64,000 nt of DNA from Legionella_C dresdenensis (GTDB taxonomy: Bacteria; Pseudomonadota; Gammaproteobacteria; Legionellales; Legionellaceae). The translations under genes and the position numbers were made by a program. The first letter of the stretch is position 1; every line of letters starts with the position of its first letter. The stretch lies in NCBI RefSeq assembly GCF_042649825.1, contig NZ_JBHSAB010000021.1, forward strand, positions 17,153-81,152, read 5' to 3'. Under the pieces are notes generated by a model. It did no database searches. It worked only from the letters and a program-made list of their open reading frames with translations, and was not told the DNA's origin. Below are positions 36,565-44,921 of the stretch, one piece after another.

Positions 36565-36780
36565 TGTAGATTGGACTTTACAGTCCATAACCGTTCGGCC
36601 CTGAGGAAATGCAAAGCATTTGTTTCGAAGGCTTGGCACTGTACCAAGGCTTCGAGACAGCGCTAGAGCGCTTCCTCAGCCCGAACGATGTAGTGAATGC
36701 GGGAATTTAATTTCTTTAAACCTGTCGGCTACGGGCTGTAAAAAAACCTTGATTACACTACGTTGCATCAAGGCTACTTA
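36565..36780. repeat. Composite palindromic element
   Basis: Three modules are joined here. First, TTGGACTTTACAGTCCA at 36571-36587. Second, the module from CCGTTCGGCCCTGAGGAAA to CTCAGCCCGAACGATG (36590-36690), with GGCTTGG/CCAAGGC at its middle, which recurs in the other orientation at 42780 and 54449. Third, a diverged half copy (AACCTTGATTACACTACG to AAGGCTACTTA, to 36780) of the arm of the 34919-35062 element. There is no coding capacity. Confidence 0.8.
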
Positions 36781-37165
36781 CAAAATATTTACCAAAAATA
36801 ACAAAAATAAATTGACTGAATTATGAATGGCTTATTGGTATACGATCCAGTATAGGCAAGGCTTGGCGGGTATTTTAATTTGCAATTGATTAATAATTGT
36901 ACTATCGTTTTATCAATGATGGTATTTTTACTCGGCTAACACTACTTGCTTAGGAAGCTGGGATTGTAGATGTGGTGTGCAAGCTTATTGATGATTAAGA
37001 AGCCTGAAGCATCTCACGAGGCATCCACCGTTAAGATCAGAACTGCAGTAGGAGTACCATCGATCTTTTTCATACTCCCCCGGATTTTTTTCTTTATTCA
37101 GTATCCAATGGATGCCGCGGACAAGCCGCGGCGCGTAGGAATCGGGAGCTTGATAGAGTATCAAC
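36781..37165. other. Intergenic, no gene seen; ends with a CCGCGG repeat module
   Basis: AT-rich sequence without a convincing coding frame. The frame at 36970-37197 runs into repeat DNA and the pfp gene and has no ribosome site. At 37099-37150 the module TCCAATGGATGCCGCGGACA...GCCGCGGCGCGTAGGAATCGGG repeats the inner part of the element at 33111-33319. I see no RNA gene here. Confidence 0.5.
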
Positions 37166-38401
37166 CTACAGTTTTTGCTCTACCAATTGGTTTTTAAGCC
37201 TTACATAGTCAGGTAAGCCATTACGGTAAGGAGGATATGCTTCACCCTGAATCAGGGGCGAAAGATACCTGCGGCATGCCTCTGTAATTCCCATGCCATC
37301 TTCACTGATATATTCAGCTGGCATGGCTTTCTCCTGATTGGCAACGTCCTTTAAAGGCACATGGCCGATAGACCAGCGGTATGGGCTATCTTGCTCACGT
37401 TTAACAATCGGCATTATTGCATTATGTCCAGTGATTGCCAGCTCAACGGCCGCTTTGCCCAGTGCATACGCTTGGTCCAGATCGACCTGAGAGGCGATAT
37501 GACGCGCTGCGCGTTGCAGGTAGTCTGCTACTGCCCAATGATATTTATAACCCAGTTCAGTTTTAACCAGTTGAGCGAGAACAGGGGCTACACCGCCTAG
37601 CTGAGCATGGCCAAACGCATCACGTAAGCCGGCATCACTTAAAAACTTGCCGTCGCTGTTACGTATTCCCTCGGATACTACCACAACACAATAACCGTAT
37701 TGTTCAACGCAGTGTTTCACTTTAGTCAGAAAACGGCTTGGTTCAAAAGTCACTTCCGGCAACAAAATGACATGCGGCGGCTGATCCGCTTGCTCACTGG
37801 CCAAACCACTGGCAGCGGCAATCCAGCCGGCATGACGGCCCATTACTTCCAGAATAAAAACTTTGGTAGAAGACGCAGCCATAGACGCAACATCAAAGCC
37901 CGCTTCACGGGTAGAAACAGCAACGTATTTGGCAACAGAGCCAAAACCCGGGCAATTATCAGTGAAAGGCAGGTCGTTATCTACAGTTTTTGGAATACCA
38001 ATACAAGTAATAGGATAACCCATTTCACTGCCGATTTTCGAAACTTTATGGGCTGTATCCTGTGAATCTCCACCGCCATTATAAAAGAAATAGCCGATAT
38101 TATGCGCTTTGAAAACTTCAATCAGACGCTGGTATTCAGTGCCGCTGTCTTTCAGTTTATATCGGCAAGAGCCAAACGCGCCAGAAGGCGTGTGCATCAA
38201 TGCAGCAATCGCTTCATCGCTTTCCAGTGAAGTATCAATCAAACGCTCTTCGAGAGCTCCGATAATACCATTTTCGGCCGCATACACTTTCCCGATTTGC
38301 TCAGGATACTGACGCGCTGTCTGGATAACGCCGCATGCCGACGCATTAATAACAGCGGTTACGCCGCCTGATTGTGCATAAATTGCATTTTTTACCGACA
38401 T
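37166..38401 (-). CDS. pfp: Pyrophosphate-dependent 6-phosphofructokinase
   Basis: This cytosolic enzyme phosphorylates fructose 6-phosphate with pyrophosphate, reversibly, in glycolysis and gluconeogenesis. The 411-aa protein has GGGDS at residues 109-113, with an Asp at the position of Gly104 in the E. coli ATP enzyme, and PKTVDND at 137-143, with a Lys in place of the glycine. These two changes are the known signature of pyrophosphate-type enzymes. MGRHAGWIAA follows as the sugar-phosphate-binding segment. Start ATG 38401 with GGAGAAATT upstream. It shares the strand with letS, whose stop is 27 bp upstream, so both may be on one transcript. Confidence 0.93.
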   Translation of the reverse strand: MSVKNAIYAQSGGVTAVINASACGVIQTARQYPEQIGKVYAAENGIIGALEERLIDTSLESDEAIAALMHTPSGAFGSCRYKLKDSGTEYQRLIEVFKAHNIGYFFYNGGGDSQDTAHKVSKIGSEMGYPITCIGIPKTVDNDLPFTDNCPGFGSVAKYVAVSTREAGFDVASMAASSTKVFILEVMGRHAGWIAAASGLASEQADQPPHVILLPEVTFEPSRFLTKVKHCVEQYGYCVVVVSEGIRNSDGKFLSDAGLRDAFGHAQLGGVAPVLAQLVKTELGYKYHWAVADYLQRAARHIASQVDLDQAYALGKAAVELAITGHNAIMPIVKREQDSPYRWSIGHVPLKDVANQEKAMPAEYISEDGMGITEACRRYLSPLIQGEAYPPYRNGLPDYVRLKNQLVEQKL

Positions 38402-38428
38402 AATTTCTCCAAAAAAACAAAAATCTTA

Positions 38429-41167
38429 TCAAACCGGCGTTTTTTTCCGGTATACATTATCAAATTCATCAATGACTTCATCAATACTTTGAATCAGTTC
38501 AGCAAAACTGGTTTTCAACTCATCAACGGATGACGCTTCCCGTGCCAGTTTTTCAAGGCGTGTTACCTGAACCTGTAAGCGCGGTACGCCGCAAAAGCAG
38601 CACGCGCCATGAAGTTTGTGAGCAGCGCTTTCCAGGCCGCTCAGCGCGCCATCCTGAAATAATTGTGCCAAATCTTTACGGCTGATATGAAGCTCCTCGA
38701 CAAATTTACTCAGAAACTCTTCGGCCAAAGCCTGATTGCCAGAGACTTTCTGTACGCATAACGGCCAGTCAATAGCGCCAGTTTTGGCCTTGTTCAAAAT
38801 CCTTAATAGATGTGTTAACAGCTGCTTTTCATCGATTGGTTTTTGCAGGCTTAAATCAATACCTGATTTCTGCATCCGCTCCTGGCTTAAATCACTGGTA
38901 TTTGCGCTAATTACTATAATCGGCGTCCGTTTGTTCAACATTGACTCCTGGCGAATCTGGCGTGCAGCCTCCAGACCGTTTAAGCGCGGCATCTGTAAAT
39001 CAAGCAGCAGGGCATGATATCGCTTGTCATGGCAGGCTGTCACGGCTTCATCGCCGTCATTGACCGCTTCGATATTAGCATGATCTCTCAGCAGAGAATT
39101 TAACAGCATCCGATTAACCGGGTTGTCTTCAGCAATCAGAATATCGGGATAAATCAGGCGAAGCTGCTTTCGGAGCATATCGATTTCTGGATTTACAGTA
39201 ACAGTCTGAGCGGCTTTATTGACCTGTGTTTCTATGGTGTCATGCAGCTTCTGAATACCAATAGGCTTGTATAGAAACGCTTTGGCGCCAAGGGCTTCCG
39301 GATCGTTTATGAGCCATTTGGAAACCAATACACAAGGTATGGTTTGCTTGCTGATAACTTGAGCTACCTGTTTTTCACAGCCCTCATTGACGTTAATAAA
39401 AGCAATAGAACACTCCGGATGCTGGTCAAAGGCCTCTTCCAGCTGATTAAAGGCACTGATTCGCACACACTCAATACCGAGGCAGCCAATGCCATTGCAC
39501 ATTGCTTCCATCTGTAACGGATTGTCATCAAAACACAACGCTTTCAGCCCTTCAAAACGATGAGTCTGATTTTTTTCCACCTCATAAGCGGCAAGTTTTT
39601 CAAGCCGGACGCGGACAGTAAAGGTAGAGCCTTTATGCAGTTCGCTGGTCAGATTAATTCGCCCGTCCATTGCTTCAGCAAGCTTTTTACAAATCACAAG
39701 CCCCAGCCCTGTTCCGCCGAAACGACGGGTAATGGAGGTATCAGCCTGGTTAAAAGCATTAAATAATTTGGTCTGATCGTCGCTTGAAATACCAATTCCG
39801 GTATCTGTGACTGAAATACAAAGCAGATAATCTTTATCAGTTTCCTGTTCAACTTCAGTACGGACAGACACATAACCATGATCAGTAAATTTAATCGCGT
39901 TACTGACCAGATTAGTCAGGACCTGTTTAATCCGCAGCGGGTCGCCAAGTACGGTTTTGGGAACTTTGATATTGGTTGAAGGGATCAAATCCACACCTTT
40001 CTTATGCGCGTTTGGAGCCGCCAGCGCCAGTACCTCGTCAATACAGGCACGTAAATCAAGCGGTATGCAGTCAAGATGCAATTTGCCGGCGTCCATTTTG
40101 GAATAATCCAGAATATCGCTGATTATTGTCAATAAATCCTGAGCCGATGATTTAATGGTTTTAACATAATCAAGCTGCAGCGGATCAAGTTTACTTTCCA
40201 GCAACACGTTGGTAAAACCAATAACGCCATTCATCGGAGTGCGGATTTCATGGCTCATGTTGGCAATAAACTCGGATTTCTGACGGCTTTTTTCTTCGGC
40301 TTTCTTTTTCTCAAGCGATAACTGGATATTTTTTTCTTCCAGCAGTTCAAGGCTTTGTTGCAGATCCGCGGTAGCAACTTCAATATGCTGGTTAAGATCA
40401 TGAACCGTATTCAGATATTGCTTTTGCAAGTGAGCGCATCCGCGCTCAATAACGCCTAATTCTCCCGGGCTGGTTGTCGAAATATGCGTTTCAAATTCAT
40501 TACTTAAAATCTGCTTCATACTCCGACGCAGCCGGGAAATCGGCAGATAGATTCGCTTGGAAAGAAAATAATGGATAGTCAGGCTGATTAACAAACCAAG
40601 CAGGGTAATGAAAATTGTAATGATATACATTTGGTAACGTTTGATCTGCATGGATTGGGTATCAATATCAATCGATAACCAGCCTAATATGTCGTCCGCT
40701 TGCAATGGAATGTAATCACTGGAGGGCTTAAATGGAACATTGGAATAAAGGTTAAATTTGGGAATGGTTATCGGGGCGACAAAATTGATGGTGTATGTTT
40801 TTATCTGTTTGCTTTCAATGTAATCGCCAGTAAACTCAGGCGGCTTGAATGGCATGGTAATCGAGTGTTTGCCGCCGCGATAAGCCATAAGCTGACCTTC
40901 GGCATTATAAAACGCCAGTGCCATGACCTCAGGATTAACGGTTGAGGCATTAATCAACCCCTGCAGAGTGCGCCGGTCGTTGCGCATCATGGCTAGCTGG
41001 GCTGCCGGCAGCAGTTGTCTGATATAGGCTTCGCCCATGCGCGATATATGCTGCTTCAAATCTTTATTAAACTGGCCGTTATAAAAAACGGCAAATAACA
41101 GGGCAACCAGAAACACCGGTATTATGGTTGTTAATCTGAGCTGGTATTTAATACCAAAACTTTTCAT
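38429..41167 (-). CDS. letS: LetS/BarA/GacS-family hybrid sensor kinase
   Basis: A 912-aa tripartite kinase. Membrane span 1 is at about residues 12-30, the periplasmic region at 31-178, span 2 at about 179-201, and a HAMP domain at about 202-255. The HisKA His306 lies in NMSHEIRTPMNG, followed by the HATPase (VSNAIKF, DTGIGIS, GTGLGL). A first receiver domain (about 535-640) has no phosphoacceptor Asp (FINVNEG). The second receiver has Asp723 (LLLDLQMP), and the HPt domain has His850 (AAHKLHGACC). This is the BarA layout. It should signal to LetA (17532-18191). Its order with pfp and divergent gltX suggests its own promoter in the 130-bp gap. Confidence 0.93.
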   Translation of the reverse strand: MKSFGIKYQLRLTTIIPVFLVALLFAVFYNGQFNKDLKQHISRMGEAYIRQLLPAAQLAMMRNDRRTLQGLINASTVNPEVMALAFYNAEGQLMAYRGGKHSITMPFKPPEFTGDYIESKQIKTYTINFVAPITIPKFNLYSNVPFKPSSDYIPLQADDILGWLSIDIDTQSMQIKRYQMYIITIFITLLGLLISLTIHYFLSKRIYLPISRLRRSMKQILSNEFETHISTTSPGELGVIERGCAHLQKQYLNTVHDLNQHIEVATADLQQSLELLEEKNIQLSLEKKKAEEKSRQKSEFIANMSHEIRTPMNGVIGFTNVLLESKLDPLQLDYVKTIKSSAQDLLTIISDILDYSKMDAGKLHLDCIPLDLRACIDEVLALAAPNAHKKGVDLIPSTNIKVPKTVLGDPLRIKQVLTNLVSNAIKFTDHGYVSVRTEVEQETDKDYLLCISVTDTGIGISSDDQTKLFNAFNQADTSITRRFGGTGLGLVICKKLAEAMDGRINLTSELHKGSTFTVRVRLEKLAAYEVEKNQTHRFEGLKALCFDDNPLQMEAMCNGIGCLGIECVRISAFNQLEEAFDQHPECSIAFINVNEGCEKQVAQVISKQTIPCVLVSKWLINDPEALGAKAFLYKPIGIQKLHDTIETQVNKAAQTVTVNPEIDMLRKQLRLIYPDILIAEDNPVNRMLLNSLLRDHANIEAVNDGDEAVTACHDKRYHALLLDLQMPRLNGLEAARQIRQESMLNKRTPIIVISANTSDLSQERMQKSGIDLSLQKPIDEKQLLTHLLRILNKAKTGAIDWPLCVQKVSGNQALAEEFLSKFVEELHISRKDLAQLFQDGALSGLESAAHKLHGACCFCGVPRLQVQVTRLEKLAREASSVDELKTSFAELIQSIDEVIDEFDNVYRKKTPV

Positions 41168-41297
41168 AGATAAGTCTCTTGTCTATCCCTAAGTGCTGCT
41201 TGATAGTCCCTGTTTCAGGCTATCAACCTGCTTTGAGTTGCCGATAAAGTGAGCTATTATAGCGCGATTAATTTATCGCTTACAACGGAGCGTCTGA

Positions 41298-42713
41298 ATG
41301 TCGGTTAGAACTCGTTTTGCCCCAAGCCCTACTGGCTTTTTACATGTTGGCGGTGTGCGCACTGCCTTATTTTCCTGGTTATATGCCAAACGCCATGGCG
41401 GCGAATTTGTATTACGGATTGAAGACACCGATCAGGAGCGTTCAACTCAGGAGTCGGTGCAGGCAATTCTCGATGGCATGACCTGGTTAGGGCTTGACCA
41501 TAATGAAGGCCCTTTTTACCAGACCCAGCGTTATGAGCGTTATCAGGCTATTGCCAATCAATTGCTGGAGGAGGGCAAAGCATATCGCTGCACTTGTTCG
41601 AAAGAACGATTGGAAGCCTTGCGTGAGGCGCAAATGGCTGCAAAAGAGAAACCGCGTTATGACGGCCATTGCCGTGATTTAAATATACAGAATACGACTG
41701 AGCCGTATGTAATCCGGTTTAAAAACCCGCAGCTTGGCACCGTCTCATTTCAGGATCAGGTTTATGGCGATATCCATGTTGAAAACAGCGAGCTGGATGA
41801 CTTGATTCTGGTACGTTCGGACGGCAATCCCACTTACAATTTCGCCGTAGTCATAGATGACTGGGATATGAATATTACCCATGTTATCCGGGGCGATGAT
41901 CATATCAACAATACACCGCGCCAGATCAATCTATTTAACGCGTTAAATGCGCCTGTTCCGGTATTTGCCCATTTACCGATGATTTTGGGCGATGACGGCA
42001 AGCGTTTGTCTAAACGCCATGGCGCAGTGAGTGTTTTACAATTCAAAGAGCAGGGAATTCTGCCGCATGCCTTGTTAAATTATCTGGTACGCCTGGGCTG
42101 GTCTCACGGCGATCAGGAAATTTTCAGTGTGGACGAGATGATTAACAGTTTCGATTTGAAGAATGTCAGCCGCGGTGTTTCCAGTTTTAATTATGAAAAA
42201 TTGTATTGGTTAAACCAGCATTATTTAAAATCAGACTCCGCAGCAGAAACAGCACCGGCATTAACCTGGCACTTCCAGCAATTGGGCATTGATGTCAGCG
42301 CTGGCCCTGCTCCGGAAGCAGTAATTGCAATTCAGGCTGAACGGTGTAAAACCTTGGTGGAAGTTGCAGAGAAAAGCCGTTATTTTTATGAAGACAACAT
42401 CGATTATGATGAAGATGCAATTAAAAAGCACCTGCGGCCGGTTATACAGGAACCTTTAGAGGCCTTGTATCAGCGACTGGAACAGGAAGATAACTGGAGT
42501 CCGGATAATCTGCAGACGATTATTAATGATATCAGTGCAAAATATGATATTAACATGAGCAAAATCGGCCAGCCATTACGGGTTGCGGTGACGGGCAGCG
42601 GCATGTCGCCGGCAATTGATATTACCTTGTCGCTTATTGGCAAAAAAAGGGCGTTACCTCGTTTGAAATATGCCATAGAGCGTGTAAGAGATCGCGCCGC
42701 CAGTCAAGCTTAA
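41298..42713 (+). CDS. gltX: Glutamyl-tRNA synthetase
   Basis: A class I aminoacyl-tRNA synthetase of 471 aa that charges tRNA(Glu). It has the HIGH-region RFAPSPTGFLHVGGVRTALF near the N-terminus and the KMSKS equivalent GKRLSKRHGA near residues 234-243. The cysteine-containing CTCSKERLEA segment (about 98-107) belongs to the zinc or pseudo-zinc region. It also supplies the substrate for HemA (12842-14104). It is transcribed alone, divergent from letS. The stop is 5 bp before a composite palindromic repeat. Confidence 0.97.
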   Translation: MSVRTRFAPSPTGFLHVGGVRTALFSWLYAKRHGGEFVLRIEDTDQERSTQESVQAILDGMTWLGLDHNEGPFYQTQRYERYQAIANQLLEEGKAYRCTCSKERLEALREAQMAAKEKPRYDGHCRDLNIQNTTEPYVIRFKNPQLGTVSFQDQVYGDIHVENSELDDLILVRSDGNPTYNFAVVIDDWDMNITHVIRGDDHINNTPRQINLFNALNAPVPVFAHLPMILGDDGKRLSKRHGAVSVLQFKEQGILPHALLNYLVRLGWSHGDQEIFSVDEMINSFDLKNVSRGVSSFNYEKLYWLNQHYLKSDSAAETAPALTWHFQQLGIDVSAGPAPEAVIAIQAERCKTLVEVAEKSRYFYEDNIDYDEDAIKKHLRPVIQEPLEALYQRLEQEDNWSPDNLQTIINDISAKYDINMSKIGQPLRVAVTGSGMSPAIDITLSLIGKKRALPRLKYAIERVRDRAASQA

Positions 42714-42717
42714 GCAG

Positions 42718-43007
42718 TGTTGGGCTGTAAAGCCCATGGCCGTCAAGCTAAGGAATTAAATTTCTATATTTCACAATATCGTTCGGGCTGAGGAAGCGCG
42801 TTAGCGCTGTCTCGAAGCCTGTGGTACAGTGCCACGCCTTCGAGANNNNNNNNNNNNNNNNNNNNNNNNNNNNNNNNNNNNNNNNNNNNNNNNNGAATAT
42901 GGACTGTAAAACACATAGCAGTCAGTTAAGGAATTTTGTACATTTACTATTCTAATTTCCTATGTACCTGGCTTAGCTTGACGTCTATGGGCTGTAAAGC
43001 CCAACAC
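42718..43007. repeat. Nested palindromic element, interrupted by N gap
   Basis: Outer arms TGTTGGGCTGTAAAGCCCAT...CGTCAAGCTAAGG (from 42718) and CTTAGCTTGACGTCTATGGG...AAGCCCAACA (to 43007) pair. Inside is the module ATCGTTCGGGCTGAGGAAGC...GTCTCGAAGCC...GCCTTCGAGA, which is complete at 54449-54555. It breaks off at the N run. It separates gltX from the convergent hipA. A repeat of this kind is a likely cause of the assembly gap. Confidence 0.85.
42846..42894. other. Assembly gap (49 N)
   Basis: Forty-nine undetermined bases inside the nested palindromic element. The flanks (GCCTTCGAGA on the left, GAATATGGACTGTAAAACAC on the right) show that the right half of the inner module is missing, so the true length is unknown. 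Confidence 0.99.
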
Positions 43008-43029
43008 TCCTTTGAAGAAAAACGATACC

Positions 43030-44328
43030 TTACAAAGTAACGGTTATAATATCCGAACATTGTTTGATAAGATGTTCACAACGTGAGGCGACAATTTGCT
43101 GGTATTGGTTAAAGTAAGTTATATAGCCAAACTGCTCATTGATGCTTGCAATTTCTTCCGGTAATACCGCCATCATTTTTATAATTAATTGCTTAAGCCG
43201 CTTTGCCACATACCGCCGCTGCAACTGGCAACTGTCTGCAAAATCAGCGATTTGATAAGCATTGATATTATCGCTATCAAACTCATCTCCCAATGCCATA
43301 GCCAACTCTTGCTCCATATCAGGGTATAATCTGACGTTTATCAAATCGTAAAGCGGGGTTAGTGAAATTCCTTGAGAATTAACATAAAAGCTAATATTTT
43401 TGCCGTGTGCATCCAGATTATAAACTAAAATATTAAATAGTACCCAATCAAGCATCTGTTGTCTGGTTACGGCTGGATTCTGGCAGCGATCGGCAAAGGC
43501 AAATAACAAAGGCAAGCTGGCTCCGTCGCGAATATGAGCAACATCGCGATTACTGCCATAGTTCCTTTCATATTTATACTCAGGGGGCAAGTTAAGCGCC
43601 TGGCAACCGTCAATAACATGCCGCCGTTTGACTTGATTATCATTGATTAATTTTCTGTCGAATCTCTCTACCAATAAGGCATGATGGTTTCCGTATTGTT
43701 GCAGGGCGGCATTGGCAACATTCAATCCACACTGTTTGGCAAGGCGCATGGTAAGGTATTCGTTGACTACTAAATGCGATTGTTTTTGCCGTTCGAATTT
43801 CAGTATATGCGTGGAGCATAAAGCGCCCTCGCCAAACCCCAGCTGTCCTTGGGAAGTAATCATCAGGTTAATTTTATCCTGAATGCCTGCTACTGATAAA
43901 CGGGGTTTACCATCCCAAATAACCAGACTACGGATATCGCGTTCATCCAGGCGTTCAATCAGTTCCTTTTCTGTCAGCAAGCGGAAAGTGCCTTGTTCCG
44001 GTATTTGGGTTTCTGGTTGTTTAAATATCAGCGCGCCAGGAATATCCAAACCTAAAGCGCGTATTAAAGCAAACGTATTATTACGGCTGACATGCAGATT
44101 TTGTAATAACTCATCAAATGCATAGCCTTCTGGCAGCAGATTACGTAAAAAGCGAGTGGTAGTAATAGCTGGAATATTATCCGACAGCGGCAAATGCGGA
44201 GATACGGCAAACCCTTCTTTTTGCCAGTCAGCAGTATATTTCCATATCAAATACTCGCCTTCTAAAGACAAATAAGCAATTAATTTTTCGCCCAGAACTA
44301 CGGCCAGCACCGAATTATTGCCATTCAT
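43030..44328 (-). CDS. hipA: HipA-type serine/threonine kinase toxin
   Basis: HipA kinases phosphorylate glutamyl-tRNA synthetase (GltX in E. coli) and so cause growth arrest and persistence. The 432-aa protein is complete: N-subdomain (about 1-100), the SVAGIQDK loop at 145-152, the ATP lysine near 177 (ILKF), ERFDR at 221-225, the catalytic loop NLDAHGKN at 304-311 with Asp306, and the metal-binding Asp328 in PLYDLI. All catalytic residues are present. The ATG at 44328 has GAGGTG upstream and overlaps hipB by 14 bp. Its possible target gene gltX lies next to it, convergent, only 317 bp away. Confidence 0.94.
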   Translation of the reverse strand: MNGNNSVLAVVLGEKLIAYLSLEGEYLIWKYTADWQKEGFAVSPHLPLSDNIPAITTTRFLRNLLPEGYAFDELLQNLHVSRNNTFALIRALGLDIPGALIFKQPETQIPEQGTFRLLTEKELIERLDERDIRSLVIWDGKPRLSVAGIQDKINLMITSQGQLGFGEGALCSTHILKFERQKQSHLVVNEYLTMRLAKQCGLNVANAALQQYGNHHALLVERFDRKLINDNQVKRRHVIDGCQALNLPPEYKYERNYGSNRDVAHIRDGASLPLLFAFADRCQNPAVTRQQMLDWVLFNILVYNLDAHGKNISFYVNSQGISLTPLYDLINVRLYPDMEQELAMALGDEFDSDNINAYQIADFADSCQLQRRYVAKRLKQLIIKMMAVLPEEIASINEQFGYITYFNQYQQIVASRCEHLIKQCSDIITVTL

Positions 44329-44593
44329 TATTCACCTCATTGTCTTGCCAGGGGAGGATAGTGATATGTATGCCCAGGGAAGCGCAAATTTGCAATAGGG
44401 TAGAAATTTGGGTATTAGGATGGCCATGTTCAGCATTGGCCAGGGTCTGCTTTGCCACACCACAAAGCGCAGCTGCATCTTCGAGCCTTAATTGACTTTG
44501 TGTTCTCTTGGCGCGAATTGCTTTCCCGATTAATTCTGGCGATATCGGCGCATTGAAATCAGGCGTTGGAGTGATTGTAATTTTTTTTGACAT
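44315..44593 (-). CDS. hipB: HipB-type HTH antitoxin/repressor
   Basis: From ATG 44593 the product is 92 aa with a Cro/C1-type helix-turn-helix at about residues 30-58 (LRLEDAAALCGVAKQTLANAEHG). The C-terminal tail ends in WQDNEVNNEWQ. It neutralises HipA and represses the operon as a dimer. The frame starts earlier (44632), but the shorter start places AGGA, part of operator 1, at the right distance as ribosome site. It is translated together with hipA through a 14-bp overlap. Three matching palindromes lie upstream. Confidence 0.93.
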   Translation of the reverse strand: MSKKITITPTPDFNAPISPELIGKAIRAKRTQSQLRLEDAAALCGVAKQTLANAEHGHPNTQISTLLQICASLGIHITILPWQDNEVNNEWQ

Positions 44594-44594
44594 A

Positions 44595-44718
44595 AATCCT
44601 GCTACACTAGGTTTTTTAGGAGTAATAAGCAATATATAACATATAATCCTATAATAGCAGGATTTTTGATAAAATTTGAATGTAAAAAATAATTAATCCT
44701 ATAATAACAGGATTAATT
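44595..44718 (-). promoter_or_regulatory. hipBA operator array: three ATCCT-N8-AGGAT palindromes, 50 bp apart
   Basis: O3 (44691-44718) is a perfect 10-bp inverted repeat AATTAATCCT/AGGATTAATT with spacer ATAATAAC. O2 (44645-44664) has AATCCT/AGGATT with spacer ATAATAGC. O1 (44595-44614) has AATCCT/AGGTTT with spacer GCTACACT and covers the hipB ribosome site. The centres are at 44604.5, 44654.5 and 44704.5, exactly 50 bp apart. E. coli HipB binds TATCC-N8-GGATA, the same type. On the minus strand O2 contains TGCTATTAT, a good extended -10 box, with TTCAAA 18 bp upstream. On the plus strand O3 contains TATAAT with TTGAAT 18 bp upstream, facing the effector gene at 44922. Binding has not been tested. 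Confidence 0.8.
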
Positions 44719-44724
44719 AGGCGA

Positions 44725-44818
44725 GTTGAGTCATTTTTGACCCAGCATTAACAATCTTAATCACTTTTCAGGTTTGGAATACATGATAAAAAGCTTGTTG
44801 AGTCAAAACGACCCAACC
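44725..44818. repeat. Degenerate GTTGGGTCAAAACGACCC-type element
   Basis: TTGAGTCATTTTTGACCCAG (44726) and GTTGAGTCAAAACGACCCAACC (to 44818) are diverged relatives of the hairpins at 47883, 54396 and 62784. They occupy most of the gap between the hip operators and the effector gene at 44922. Confidence 0.6.
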
Positions 44819-44921
44819 ACAAAAAATTGTGCAAAACTGACACATAAGTTAATAATTTCATAATTTTCCTTTGTTATACTTGTTCTAATTAAACTGAAGA
44901 TGAATATCCCGAAGGGCTCTC

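Noticed and set aside
36970..37197. 75-codon plus-strand frame upstream of pfp
   Set aside because: No ribosome site, and it runs through a palindromic repeat and into the antisense of pfp.
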